NCBI GenBank assembly: GCA_002005505.1
Contig: KV908547.1
Span: 22,501 to 35,000 of the forward strand
Reading direction: 5' to 3'
DNA from: Botryococcus braunii
Lineage: Eukaryota > Chlorophyta > Trebouxiophyceae
DNA length: 12,500 nt
The notes under the pieces are model-generated. The model was not told where the DNA came from, ran no database searches, and saw nothing but the letters and a program-made list of their open reading frames with translations. This document shows positions 1 through 6,755 of this stretch, one piece after another (the first letter of the stretch is position 1; every line of letters starts with the position of its first letter). The position numbers and the translations under genes were made by a program.

Positions 1-133
1 AACAACAGTGGTTGCTACGACATTCGTTATCTTGAACAATCGGACGCATTGGTACAACAACGCTGGTATAGTCCTAGCATTCCTGGAACTACTATCTCCA
101 AAGTAGATATAAAGTCTATCTCTTCTCTCTAAG
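1..133 (+). promoter_or_regulatory. 5' flank of gene A
   Basis: This is the sequence before the gene A start codon. A TATAAAG string at 108-114 lies only about 20 bases before the ATG, too close to be an obvious TATA box for that start, so transcription probably begins further upstream, outside the window. By eye it does not align well with the 5' flanks of genes B and C, which are near-copies of each other. That makes A the more distant family member at its 5' end. Confidence 0.3.
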
Positions 134-283
134 ATGAACAATATGCGTATTGCTTGTGGTGCTGCCGCCCTCTCACACAAGGATAAGTCGAGCAGGTCGC
201 GGAGAGTTGCGGCGGTCGCATGCGTTTTCGCAGTTCTCATTTTGTCAACTCAAGCTGTAGAGGCACAAGAACCAAAACATGAG
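134..283 (+). CDS. Gene A exon 1: signal sequence of a small secreted peptide precursor
   Basis: Fifty codons from ATG to a phase-0 donor, GAG|GTAAAG. The product has a polar, basic n-region of about 24 residues (ending RSRR), a hydrophobic core (about residues 25-38, VAAVACVFAVLILS), then a small-residue stretch AVEA followed by Gln-Glu-Pro, a plausible signal-peptidase site near residue 44. Exons 1 of genes B (6606) and C (11984) have exactly the same length, the same Arg-Arg before the core and the same GAG|GT end, which supports both start and donor. A second Met at residue 4 is an alternative start. The reading frame continues 51 bases past the donor and stops at 334, so on its own it looks like a meaningless 66-codon ORF. 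Entry to the secretory pathway is inferred; the family is not recognised. Confidence 0.7.
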
Positions 284-1044
284 GTAAAGCCTGAATCACA
301 TATGATTGTTTTGATTAATATTCTATTTCCTTAGAACATTGCTGGTAATTTGAAGCGCATGCGGTTTTCATACGAAGCCATTACTAGAAGCCAAGGCTCT
401 GTCAACTGGCATCTGTCCACTTGTTCTGTCATCCCAAACCAGAGATCGCTCCCATCAAGATCATATCATCCGATTTCTTCTTGCTTTTGGGGACTCACCA
501 GGGCGTTTGGGTTTCTGGGGACTCTGTGCTTCCTGAATGTGGTTAGGGTGTGAATGCATGCAAACTGAGTAAACAAAAACAGCGTGTTTCATGATTCCAA
601 ACTTGTAGGGTGTACTCAGGGATGAGGATTTCCTTCCCTATCGCTCACCACCTTTTCACTGTCATCTCCGTCTGGGATGTTTCGCATGTCGAAGCCTTTG
701 CAAAATGGAAAGCGAGTTGCATTCCCTATCCAACATAATTGTAAACAAGAAACCACGAGGAAAAGGGGTGAAGCGGATAGACAATGATGTTAGGGTGGAA
801 GAAACCAGGACTTGTGCGGCTAATCGACAAGTGCCTTCAGTGATTCAATCGTACTGGTACATCTGGCGAGATTACTTTTAAAATGTGCATACACTTCAAG
901 TGTTAGTCTGTACATCACATTGTTTCAGGTATAACAAATGCAGGCTCCAACGCCGGAAAACTGCGTGAGCCGTTATACGTTGAGCCTAGCTGTTCGAGTT
1001 CAAACTATCGATATTAAAGGCATTCAAAATCTGTCTGGATGCAG
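284..1044 (+). other. Intron 1 of gene A (761 nt)
   Basis: Begins GTAAAG and ends GGATGCAG, giving a phase-0 junction on both sides. No coding exon or named element is visible inside; the short open frame at 350-553 shows no recognisable features. It does not obviously align with intron 1 of gene B. A second AG at 1061-1062 is also in phase 0 and would shorten exon 2 by six codons. Confidence 0.6.
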
Positions 1045-1155
1045 TCTCGGCGTCTCCTGCAGTCCAAGACCAGCAGTGCGCCAGCGCCCGGGCCCATGGA
1101 GTCCGGCATCGTCACCGAAGGAACCGCCAAAATCAGCTCCGCTGTTCCTTTGGAG
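1045..1155 (+). CDS. Gene A exon 2: pro-region of the peptide precursor
   Basis: Thirty-seven codons in phase 0, flanked by TGCAG and by the donor GAG|GTCAGT. The product begins SRRLLQS, continues with an Ala/Pro-rich stretch (SSAPAPGP) and ends Ala-Val-Pro-Leu-Glu. It aligns along its whole length with gene B exon 2 at 7586-7699: the start SRRLLQS, the APAPGP core and the end PLE are the same, and the middle has diverged with one codon of length difference. Arg-Arg at precursor residues 52-53 could be a dibasic processing site. Arg-Arg-Leu-Leu-Gln just after a signal peptide is a motif I associate with secreted proteins of green algae, which is a hint only. The upstream acceptor at 1044 is preferred because the shared homology starts there; the acceptor at 1062 remains possible. 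The open frame 938-1780 crosses this exon in the wrong frame. Confidence 0.77.
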
Positions 1156-1592
1156 GTCAGTTCCCCGTTCTAAGCATCGGAATATCTCTCCCCACCTTGA
1201 TTTGGTTCCCTGGAAACAAAAGCCCCTTCCCCACTGCTCCCAAACTGGTGCATTCCCCCTTTGTCATGTAGTCTGGGAAGTACAATGTGTTAGGGGCGTT
1301 GAACAGAATCCTGTATGTTCCAAACACATGAGTTTTCAAAGTTTTAATGAAGGTTCTTTTCAATTCCACTCCAGAAACTGTGACTGCCAGAGTACATGTG
1401 CGGGTGTGCTTGCGCGTGCGCATGCGTATGCTGTTCGCATTGTGTGTGTGTGTGTGTGTGCGAGCCTGCCTCCCTGTGCAAAAGATAGAGAGGGAGACAG
1501 ACAGACAGACAGACACACACCACACACACACACACACACCACACACACACACACACACCACACACCACACACACACCACACACACACACAAC

Positions 1593-1626
<34 letters not shown>

Positions 1627-1848
1627 GAGAGAGAGAGAGGAGAGAGAGAGGAGAGAGAGAGAGAGAGAGGAGAGAGAGGGGGGGGGGGGGAGGGAGGGAG
1701 GCAGCGGCTGTGGGGAGAGGGAGAGGGAGAGGAAGAGGGAGGGAGGGAGGGGGAGGGAGAGGGAGCGCGTGCGAGAGTAAGAAATGGCTCATGCAAACCC
1801 TTCGAAGCTAAATCAGTGCTAATAGATTGTGGTATGGGGGTCCCGCAG
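1156..1848 (+). other. Intron 2 of gene A (693 nt), rich in microsatellites
   Basis: Starts GTCAGT and ends CCCGCAG. A good branch-point-like TGCTAAT lies at about 1818-1824, some 25 nt before the acceptor, but there is no pyrimidine tract. The interior carries (TG)10 at 1441-1460, an ACAG-type run near 1496-1513, an interrupted CA array to 1590, a GA array at 1593-1678, a G run at 1678-1690 and a G/A-rich tract to about 1770. The long open frames read through this region on both strands (His-Thr, Arg-Glu, Cys-Val and Ser-Leu repeats) are translations of these repeats. Confidence 0.65.
1441..1770 (+). repeat. Compound microsatellite: TG, ACAG, CA, GA, G-rich
   Basis: Successive simple repeats: (TG)10 at 1441-1460, about four ACAG units, an interrupted CA array to 1590, a GA array with repeated GG interruptions from 1593 to 1678, a run of about 13 G, then GGGA-type repeats to about 1770. 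The purine-only stretch covers well over 150 bases of the plus strand. The right part, from about 1705, is shared with 10644 onward, so one edge of a segmental duplication falls inside this repeat. Confidence 0.95.
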
Positions 1849-1971
1849 GCGGAGGGACCTGATGTACCTTTGCAGCACCCCGCTGTGAAGGTGAAGGGCA
1901 AGGGAAGCATATACGCTTCTTCCATTTACTGCTCCACACCCTGGAACTGTATGATGGGCAAAAAGCGCTAA
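1849..1971 (+). CDS. Gene A exon 3: C-terminal Cys-x5-Cys peptide ending Gly-Lys-Lys-Arg
   Basis: Forty codons plus TAA, entered in phase 0 from CCCGCAG. The product starts AEGPDVPLQHP, passes a Lys/Gly stretch (KVKGKG) and ends SIYCSTPWNCMMGKKR. Precursor residues Cys115 and Cys121 are the only cysteines after the signal sequence, so a single disulfide closing a seven-residue ring is expected. The end, Gly124 then Lys-Lys-Arg, matches the classical layout in which basic residues are trimmed and the exposed Gly becomes a C-terminal amide. The terminal exons at 8459 and 10788 share the start AEGP and the core IYCS-S/T-P-x-x-C. The likely product is a secreted cyclic signalling or defence peptide. 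Its N-terminal cut site is unclear (after KGK or KGKG are guesses), and no known peptide family is recognised. Confidence 0.8.
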   Translation, partial: AEGPDVPLQHPAVKVKGKGSIYASSIYCSTPWNCMMGKKR

Positions 1972-2282
1972 GTACAGCATAATGCGCAGCAATTTGCTGG
2001 ACATGCTGCACCAAGGTATGCTCCTACTCTGCCGCAGGCACCAAAGCTAGAAGAACAACATATTCTATACAGAGAACATGAGAGGGTGTCTGGGGAACAC
2101 CTCGGTGGAGGAGAAAGGGGAGGGGGAATTGAAGACGAAGGAAAGAGACCCCCCCCCCCGGGAGGGAGGGGGAGGATCTGAGAGGGGGAACAGGAGCAAG
2201 GGGGGGGGGGCTTGGCTTCTCCAGGCATGGTGCCATTCAAAAGACAAGGCACTACACAACGAAAACACTGTTTCTAAATAAA
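1972..2282 (+). terminator. Probable 3' UTR of gene A with an AATAAA signal
   Basis: The 311 bases after the stop codon are conserved with those after the terminal exon at 10788. They end in an AATAAA at 2277-2282, matched by AATAAA at 11174-11179. Homology stops within about six bases of this signal in both copies, fitting a transcript end but also a duplication breakpoint. The stretch holds a C run (2149-2159) and a G run (2200-2210). Short open frames on both strands here follow the homopolymers and look meaningless. Confidence 0.5.
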
Positions 2283-2288
2283 ATAGGA

Positions 2289-2774
2289 CGGAGACGCTCC
2301 TGGGAGTCCTTCAATGCACAAACCTTCCTCCTCCCCCCCCCCCCCCCCGGGGCGTGGCGATGCTCTGATGAATGTCTCAGTCATTGGCCTATCGTGCTGC
2401 AGCTAGAGCAGGCAAACACCGACATGCTATGCCGGTACCAGGATAACACAGCTTAACATATGCATACCGCCCCGCACAATCACAACATGTGTATAAAGCA
2501 AGGATGCTTGGCAAAGCAGGCCTTGCTGATGCCCTTGGTTGGGCAAATGGATTTGTGCAGAACAAGGTGGCGCTTGATGCATTCCAAGTTATATACCTGA
2601 CTCCATAGTGCAAGGAATAACCTGAATGAGCCATTTTATTGATATTGTATGTGGGGTCCAGGAGATGTTGTTATAGTGGGGTCTTACTAGGGATGGGCTC
2701 AGAAAAGTGGGAAAAGGGAAGGGACAGACATGGAGGTGCCGGAACAAGGAGGGGGGGGGTGTGCACACCGCGCC
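2289..2774. other. Intergenic, no gene seen; C16 run
   Basis: After the duplicated 3' flank the sequence becomes unique. The only clear feature is an uninterrupted run of 16 C at 2333-2348, followed by GGGG. The minus-strand open frame 2389-2634 has no recognisable motif and is probably chance. Confidence 0.5.
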
Positions 2775-2782
2775 TGCGCGCG

Positions 2783-2867
<85 letters not shown>

Positions 2868-2884
2868 ACGCGTGCATGCACACA
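2775..2884. repeat. 110-bp alternating pyrimidine-purine tract (CG then CA)
   Basis: From 2775 to 2884 pyrimidine and purine alternate without a single break: a TG/CG part of about 16 bases, then about 36 CA units, then CATACACACGCGTGCATGCACACA. Such tracts are the classical substrate for left-handed Z-DNA. The long open frames of Cys-Val and His-Thr repeats across it are repeat translations. Confidence 0.95.
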
Positions 2885-3674
2885 AGCATGCACACACATG
2901 CCTGGACTGACAGCGCCCAATCTGTTACAGCATGGCATTTGACCCGAAGAAAGTTTGTGAGAGCAGACTCATTTGCCTTTGCTTCATCTCTGTGTCTCAC
3001 ATTGCGTATTCTGCCGTTTGAAACACGCGGGTATCTGCAGGAGCCCCTCAGCCTCCCTCCACCGCCACACTTTCCTAGACAGCAAGCACAGACCTTCCCA
3101 ACGCAGCCACAAATGGTTCGTGGCTGGGACATGCTTCACTTTTTCTTCTCAAGCGTTGCCGACAGGCGGCTCCAAAGTCCTTCCTGACGGCCGTCGCAAG
3201 CCTTTATCAAGTGCAGCGAACTTTGGATGACATCAACGAACGACGACCTGACATTTCCTTTGACACCATTGCTTCATCAGCGCCTCTTTCATTTCATCCA
3301 TTCTTTATTCTGACGCTTAGGCTCCGCACGCTTCTGCTCCATGAATGAGCTCGCCGTCGCGGCCAAAGCCAATTTGACAGTTTGTCTTGAGGAATTGTTT
3401 TTCCGTTGTTTGTTATTATTTGATGCCCTACTGGGAATCACACCTCCTTCCAGGAAGGGGCTGGTTCTTGCCCTTCCTGCTGGTGTTAGGGCGTGCAGGA
3501 CAAAGGAGCAGGATCAGGATTAGCAGAGCTGTAGTGCTGTAGTGTAGTCAGAGCTGTAGTGCGCCTTTAGTCTGAATAATCCATTGCGAATTTCAGCGGT
3601 TTTCCCCCTTTGTGTACATCTTTGCAAACAACTAGTGTGCCACTAGTGTTTAAAGTGTACAGTTCACCTATACA
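2885..3674. other. Intergenic, no supported gene
   Basis: Overlapping open frames of 60-180 codons pass through here (for example 2973-3230 and 3341-3523), but none shows a recognisable domain, and the longest are extended by the adjacent microsatellite. A 14-base direct repeat, CAGAGCTGTAGTGC, is present at 3524-3537 and 3549-3562. ACTAGTGT occurs twice near 3631 and 3643, and a related TGCCACTAGTG recurs near 4782. Confidence 0.4.
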
Positions 3675-4095
3675 TGATAAAGGCCTGTCAGGAGTGTTTA
3701 GATTGTAGCGAAGAGGGAATGAGTTGGTGTATGCATATCTTCAGTGAGTGAAACTCATGCCATACAGGGCACACGCGGGCTAAGTTGAAGTTAGAGGGCG
3801 TGAGCAAGGTCTGTTCTTTTTTGCGAATACTGGTGTACAACCATCCGTTAGAAATGGAATTCATTTGTTGGCAAGGTAGTGATGATAATGATGTATGAAG
3901 TATGAAGGGGAGGCTGGCCTGTGATAAATGCCCGCCAGCAGTGTTTAGGCGGCGACAAAGAGGGAATGAGTTGCTCTAAACATAATTCTTAATGCGTGAA
4001 AATCATGCCATAGAGGGCACAACCTGCTTATAAGGTTAAGTTAGTAAATGTGGGCAATTACAAGGTCAGCTCTGTTTGCACATAGTGGTGTAGTA
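3675..4095 (+). repeat. Diverged tandem duplication, period about 247 bp
   Basis: Unit 1 starts at about 3675 (TGATAAAGGCC) and unit 2 at about 3922 (TGATAAATGCC). Shared landmarks, in order, are the AGTGTTTAG string, AAGAGGGAATGAGTTG, TCATGCCATA followed by AGGGCACA, a TTAAGTT/CTAAGTT block, a CAAGGTC(A)G/TCTGTT block and a TGGTGTA end. Spacing differs by small indels. No coding potential is evident in either unit. Confidence 0.75.
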
Positions 4096-4124
4096 CATCT
4101 GGCAATAGTGCAAGATCAAGCCAC

Positions 4125-4152
4125 ATCTTCTCAGATGTGCATCTGAGAAGAT
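4125..4152. repeat. Perfect 13-bp inverted repeat with a 2-nt centre
   Basis: ATCTTCTCAGATG (4125-4137) and its exact reverse complement CATCTGAGAAGAT (4140-4152) are separated by TG. This is long for a chance palindrome in a 12.5-kb window. It could form a tight cruciform or an RNA hairpin. No neighbouring transcript is established. Confidence 0.9.
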
Positions 4153-4556
4153 TAATTGCGGGAGATCATTATCTGTACGAGGGGACAACGGTTGCAGAAC
4201 TTAACAACAAGGGATACTCTTGTGGCTGCGTTGCCATTAGTAATATTACTAACATGGTGTCGCTCTTATTGTGCCATCATGCTCAGCACAGGAATGGTTC
4301 GACCCTTGCACCACTACTAGAAAGACAACTTGAGGCTGTCCCTCTTTCTGTGGACCTTTACCCATGGCCAAATTGTTTTGATCATGTTCATGGCTATCCC
4401 CCTCTTTCCTTTGAGTTTTACGGTAGCTATCTATTTTTTCCAGTCAGGCCGCTTGGGCTAAAGCCCGAAGGCCCGTGGGCCACTTGTAACCTACCTGCAG
4501 TGCAACAAATTGGTCTAAAATCCGCAGTCGTGCAACAGTTTACGTACATTTTCTAG
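4137..4556 (+). other. Open frame of 139 codons, coding status doubtful
   Basis: This is the longest plus-strand open frame that is not made of simple repeats and not inside a duplicated promoter. It starts inside the 4125-4152 palindrome. The translation has scattered His, Cys and aromatic residues and a Pro/Gly-rich late part (RPLGLKPEGPWATCN) that comes from two small DNA hairpins at 4455-4466 (GGGCTAAAGCCC) and 4470-4481 (GGCCCGTGGGCC). There is no signal sequence, no clear domain and no paralogue in the window. It may be an old repeat fragment or chance. Confidence 0.15.
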
Positions 4557-5020
4557 CATCTCTGCCACGTCGTCGACCGTACATAGCCGTGTACATGCCT
4601 AGGGTCTCTTGTATGATACGTTTGTCCCATTTGCGCCAAAGTACCGATATTTGTCATAACCCTAGCCCTGTGAATAGTAGAATTTGGCCTCCAATTCGCC
4701 GTCTGTATACACATGTATGTTCAAATCTTGTTGCAAGTCGTTGTCGTAACCGGCCAATGTACACGTGGCCACTCAGTAGGTGCCACTAGTGTACATACTG
4801 TACATATAGTACTGTACATATAGTACTATATTACTATATTACTGTATATAGTACTGTACATAGCGCTAGAGCATTGCTACTGGGAGCAACCTTGCCTCAG
4901 TCCTCTAGAGCTGTAAAGATTTGTACAGTGGCACACATATTACATGCTCAAGAGCCTTTGATATCTGTGTACGTACAGAGTACTCTGTAGCATAAAGATT
5001 CACAAAAGCCGAATCCTTGT
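4557..5020. other. Intergenic with GTAC/TATA-rich short tandem repeats
   Basis: Contains a block at 4796-4863 built of 14-base units (TACTGTACATATAG at 4796 and 4810), then 8-base units (TACTATAT at 4824 and 4832), then 12-base units (4840 and 4852). All are rich in the self-complementary words TGTACA and GTAC. The rest shows no gene signature. Confidence 0.6.
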
Positions 5021-5050
5021 AAGTCAGGATCCTGACTTAGACTCCGGAGT
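5021..5050. repeat. Adjacent perfect palindromes of 18 and 10 bp
   Basis: AAGTCAGGATCCTGACTT (5021-5038) is a perfect 18-bp palindrome without a spacer. Two bases later ACTCCGGAGT (5041-5050) is a perfect 10-bp palindrome. They could be sites for a dimeric DNA-binding protein or the mark of an old insertion. No regulated gene is evident beside them. Confidence 0.85.
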
Positions 5051-5260
5051 CCAAACCCATTTACCACATATGCACATGCGAATCAGCGAACCACGCCACT
5101 GCCCAGCGTGCCGGTACAGGCAGGTTAGATGCGAAGTGGCATCCACGTTGCTGCACTACAGATAGGACGTGGCAGTTACTAAGCTGTTGCTCTGGAAAGG
5201 GGCGTGTCCCTCAAACACCCTTTTGGTCCTGAAGCACTCAGGTGGAGAGAAGACAGACGG

Positions 5261-5263
5261 GCG

Positions 5264-5328
<65 letters not shown>

Positions 5329-5403
5329 CGCACCACACACACGTTTGTGCACACAGAGCTCTCGAGCAGGGAGGGAGGGAGTTGGTGGGCGGAGAGAGAG
5401 CGA

Positions 5404-5488
<85 letters not shown>

Positions 5489-5501
5489 GGGAGAGGGGGG
5501 C
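5261..5501. repeat. Compound microsatellite: CG, CA, then (AG)38 and G-rich end
   Basis: Alternating GC/AC runs without a break from 5261 to 5327, followed by an unrelated spacer. A pure AG array of about 38 units runs from 5407 to 5482 and ends in G-rich sequence to about 5501. The CG-to-CA order repeats the architecture at 2775-2884, and the AG array with a G-rich end repeats that at 1593-1770. All open frames here (His-Thr, Arg-Glu, Ser-Leu, Cys-Val repeats) are repeat translations. Confidence 0.95.
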
Positions 5502-5840
5502 GTCGCACTGTCTCTCCCTCTTGCAGTACTGCGACTCGCAGCCAAATTAGGGTAGGCCACATTGAGGTAGGCCTGCTCAGAACACATGGAATGCGTTGAT
5601 CCAAGAGGACATTATAATGCCTAGATAGGGCTCCATCAGAGCCTTATTTAGGCCCTATCAGAGGAACAAGGCCTATGGGGAACGTTGATTCAATGGAGCA
5701 TGTTTGCTGATACCGTAGGGAGTGTATGAATCATTTGCCAGTGGTTGGACAAATCAATGGTGGCATTTGTGTAGAGACCATTTACAGGACCTTATAGTAA
5801 AAACATCAAAAGCAAGTTCGCTGACAAAGACGTCTAGTCA
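5502..5840. other. Intergenic, nothing recognised
   Basis: Unique sequence between the AG array and the start of the duplicated promoter block. A small local duplication is visible near 5617-5660 (AGGGCTCCATCAGAGCC and AGGCCCTATCAGAGG). No open frame, RNA gene or mobile-element end was seen. Confidence 0.4.
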
Positions 5841-6605
5841 CCATGAGGGGTGATGTGTGACGTATACGACTTGTATACATGCATATACATGCATACATAC
5901 ATTACAAACGTATACGTGTGCAATGTGTGCTGTACGTACACCAATCCTGCACGAGAGTTTCGTTACGAAATCGGATGACTTCCCATATGTCCGTGCGTGG
6001 ATCGGACCCAGCCTCCGGTGGTCGCGGCTGTGTCGGGGAATCTTTGCAATGATCTGGTTTGTTGCTCTCTTCGGGAACCCGACAGTTCGGGGCCCCCATT
6101 GTGGACTTCACCGTTTTGGAGCAACGGACAAGGAAATCCATCGAGGTCTGCCCCGGTATCGGGGTTTTCGCGACGGGATGTGGCACTCCGGATGAGCCAT
6201 CCGGTTTAAATGATGATCCCTCCGGTTTGGGATCCCACGAAAATGCTCCAGGGGAGGCAAAAAGAGTAGACGGAGTTAGCAAAGGGGTTTTCAAAGATTG
6301 TAAAGTTTTTCATGTTTTGAACTTCATATTTCAAGTTAAAGTAGGCACGAAGCTCTGTAAGCCCGGCGCTATGTATAGGAACCACAACTTCATACTCCGA
6401 CAGGTGAATAACAGTACTTCCGGCGTGCCCCGTAAGGACCTCGAACACCCTTTTAAGAGCAGATATGTATTTAAGCAGCAATGGCTTGCTTCACAATCAC
6501 TTGCTCCAGATCCTGAGAAACCCTTAAGAAAGCTCTGGTTTAGTTCGGAGGCTTTACAACATACATTATCCGAAAAGATATCAAGCCCGCGAAGCTTTTC
6601 AAACC
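5841..6605 (+). promoter_or_regulatory. Duplicated 5' flank and putative promoter of gene B
   Basis: About 765 bases before the gene B ATG are conserved before gene C (11213-11983). Notable parts are a TATACATGCATA-type repeat at about 5872-5902, a pair of CCGGTTT words around 6200-6228, and a TATA-like GTATTTAAG near 6467, about 135 bases before the ATG. The open frame 6059-6628 stays partly open in the other copy, but most base differences change the amino acid and the minus strand is open too, so I read this as non-coding. Confidence 0.5.
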
Positions 6606-6755
6606 ATGAATATTTCAACCATCGCTAGAGGTGTTGCCTACATGCCACACGAGAATGCATCGGGCCGTCCACGGAGGCTGGCGGCGATTGCATGCGCCCT
6701 CGCCATCCTTATCATGTCGGCCCAAGATTCTGCGGCTAAAGGATCATATAGTGAG
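6606..6755 (+). CDS. Gene B exon 1: signal sequence of a small secreted peptide precursor
   Basis: Fifty codons from ATG to the donor GAG|GTAACT, phase 0, the same length as in genes A and C. The n-region is about 24 residues and ends GRPRR; the core is LAAIACALAILIMS; the stretch AQDSAAKG gives a plausible signal-peptidase site after Ala-Ala. It differs from gene C exon 1 at four residues and from gene A at many, yet keeps Arg-Arg before the core and a small-residue end. A methionine at residue 13 is an alternative start; the first Met is preferred because it is shared with gene C and gives the same exon length in all three genes. The function of the mature protein rests on the later exons. 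Confidence 0.72.

Larger units (their letters stand above)
1705..2288 (+). repeat. Segmental duplication, copy 1: G-rich tract, terminal exon and 3' flank
   Basis: Aligns with 10644-11186 in the same orientation. The shared part starts at CGGCTG, runs through the G/A-rich intron end, the branch site, the whole terminal exon and the 3' flank, and ends at AAATAGG just past an AATAAA. Identity is high by eye (about nine differences in the 123-base exon). The main length difference is about 45 bases near 2127-2180, a C run and GGGA repeats present only here. Sequences outside both edges are unrelated. Confidence 0.92.

Noticed and set aside
970..1010. tRNA B-box-like GTTCGAGTTC string
   Set aside because: No matching A box, acceptor stem or cloverleaf could be built around it.
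938..1780. Open frame of 280 codons on plus and several minus-strand frames over the same place
   Set aside because: The second half is a translation of CA and GA repeats. Only 1045-1155 is real coding sequence, and in another frame.
1930..1971. Relation to contryphans or other cone-snail single-disulfide peptides
   Set aside because: The ring size, amidation layout and signal/pro/mature exon order are similar, but the residues inside the ring differ (Ser-Ser/Thr-Pro after the first Cys, not Pro directly). Short cyclic peptides converge easily, and the lineage is unknown.
1930..1971. Relation to vasopressin/oxytocin-type peptides
   Set aside because: Those have four residues between the cysteines and are followed by a neurophysin domain; here there are five residues and the precursor ends after the tail.
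2775..2884. CRISPR array
   Set aside because: The repeated sequence is a dinucleotide microsatellite without spacers; no array of equal repeats and unique spacers was seen anywhere.
3341..3523. A 60-codon open frame
   Set aside because: No motif, no paralogue and no splice context; compatible with chance.
5156..5604. Arg-Glu and Ser-Leu repeat proteins
   Set aside because: Translations of the CA and AG arrays, without any non-repeat conserved part.
6206..6481. A 91-codon minus-strand open frame kept at 11584-11859
   Set aside because: Conserved only because the whole block is a recent duplicate; no recognisable domain and no independent support.
6059..6628. A 189-codon plus-strand open frame, partly kept at 11605-12006
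   Set aside because: Differences between the two copies mostly change the amino acid, the minus strand is also open, and the frame overlaps the start of exon 1 in another phase. It looks like 5' flank.
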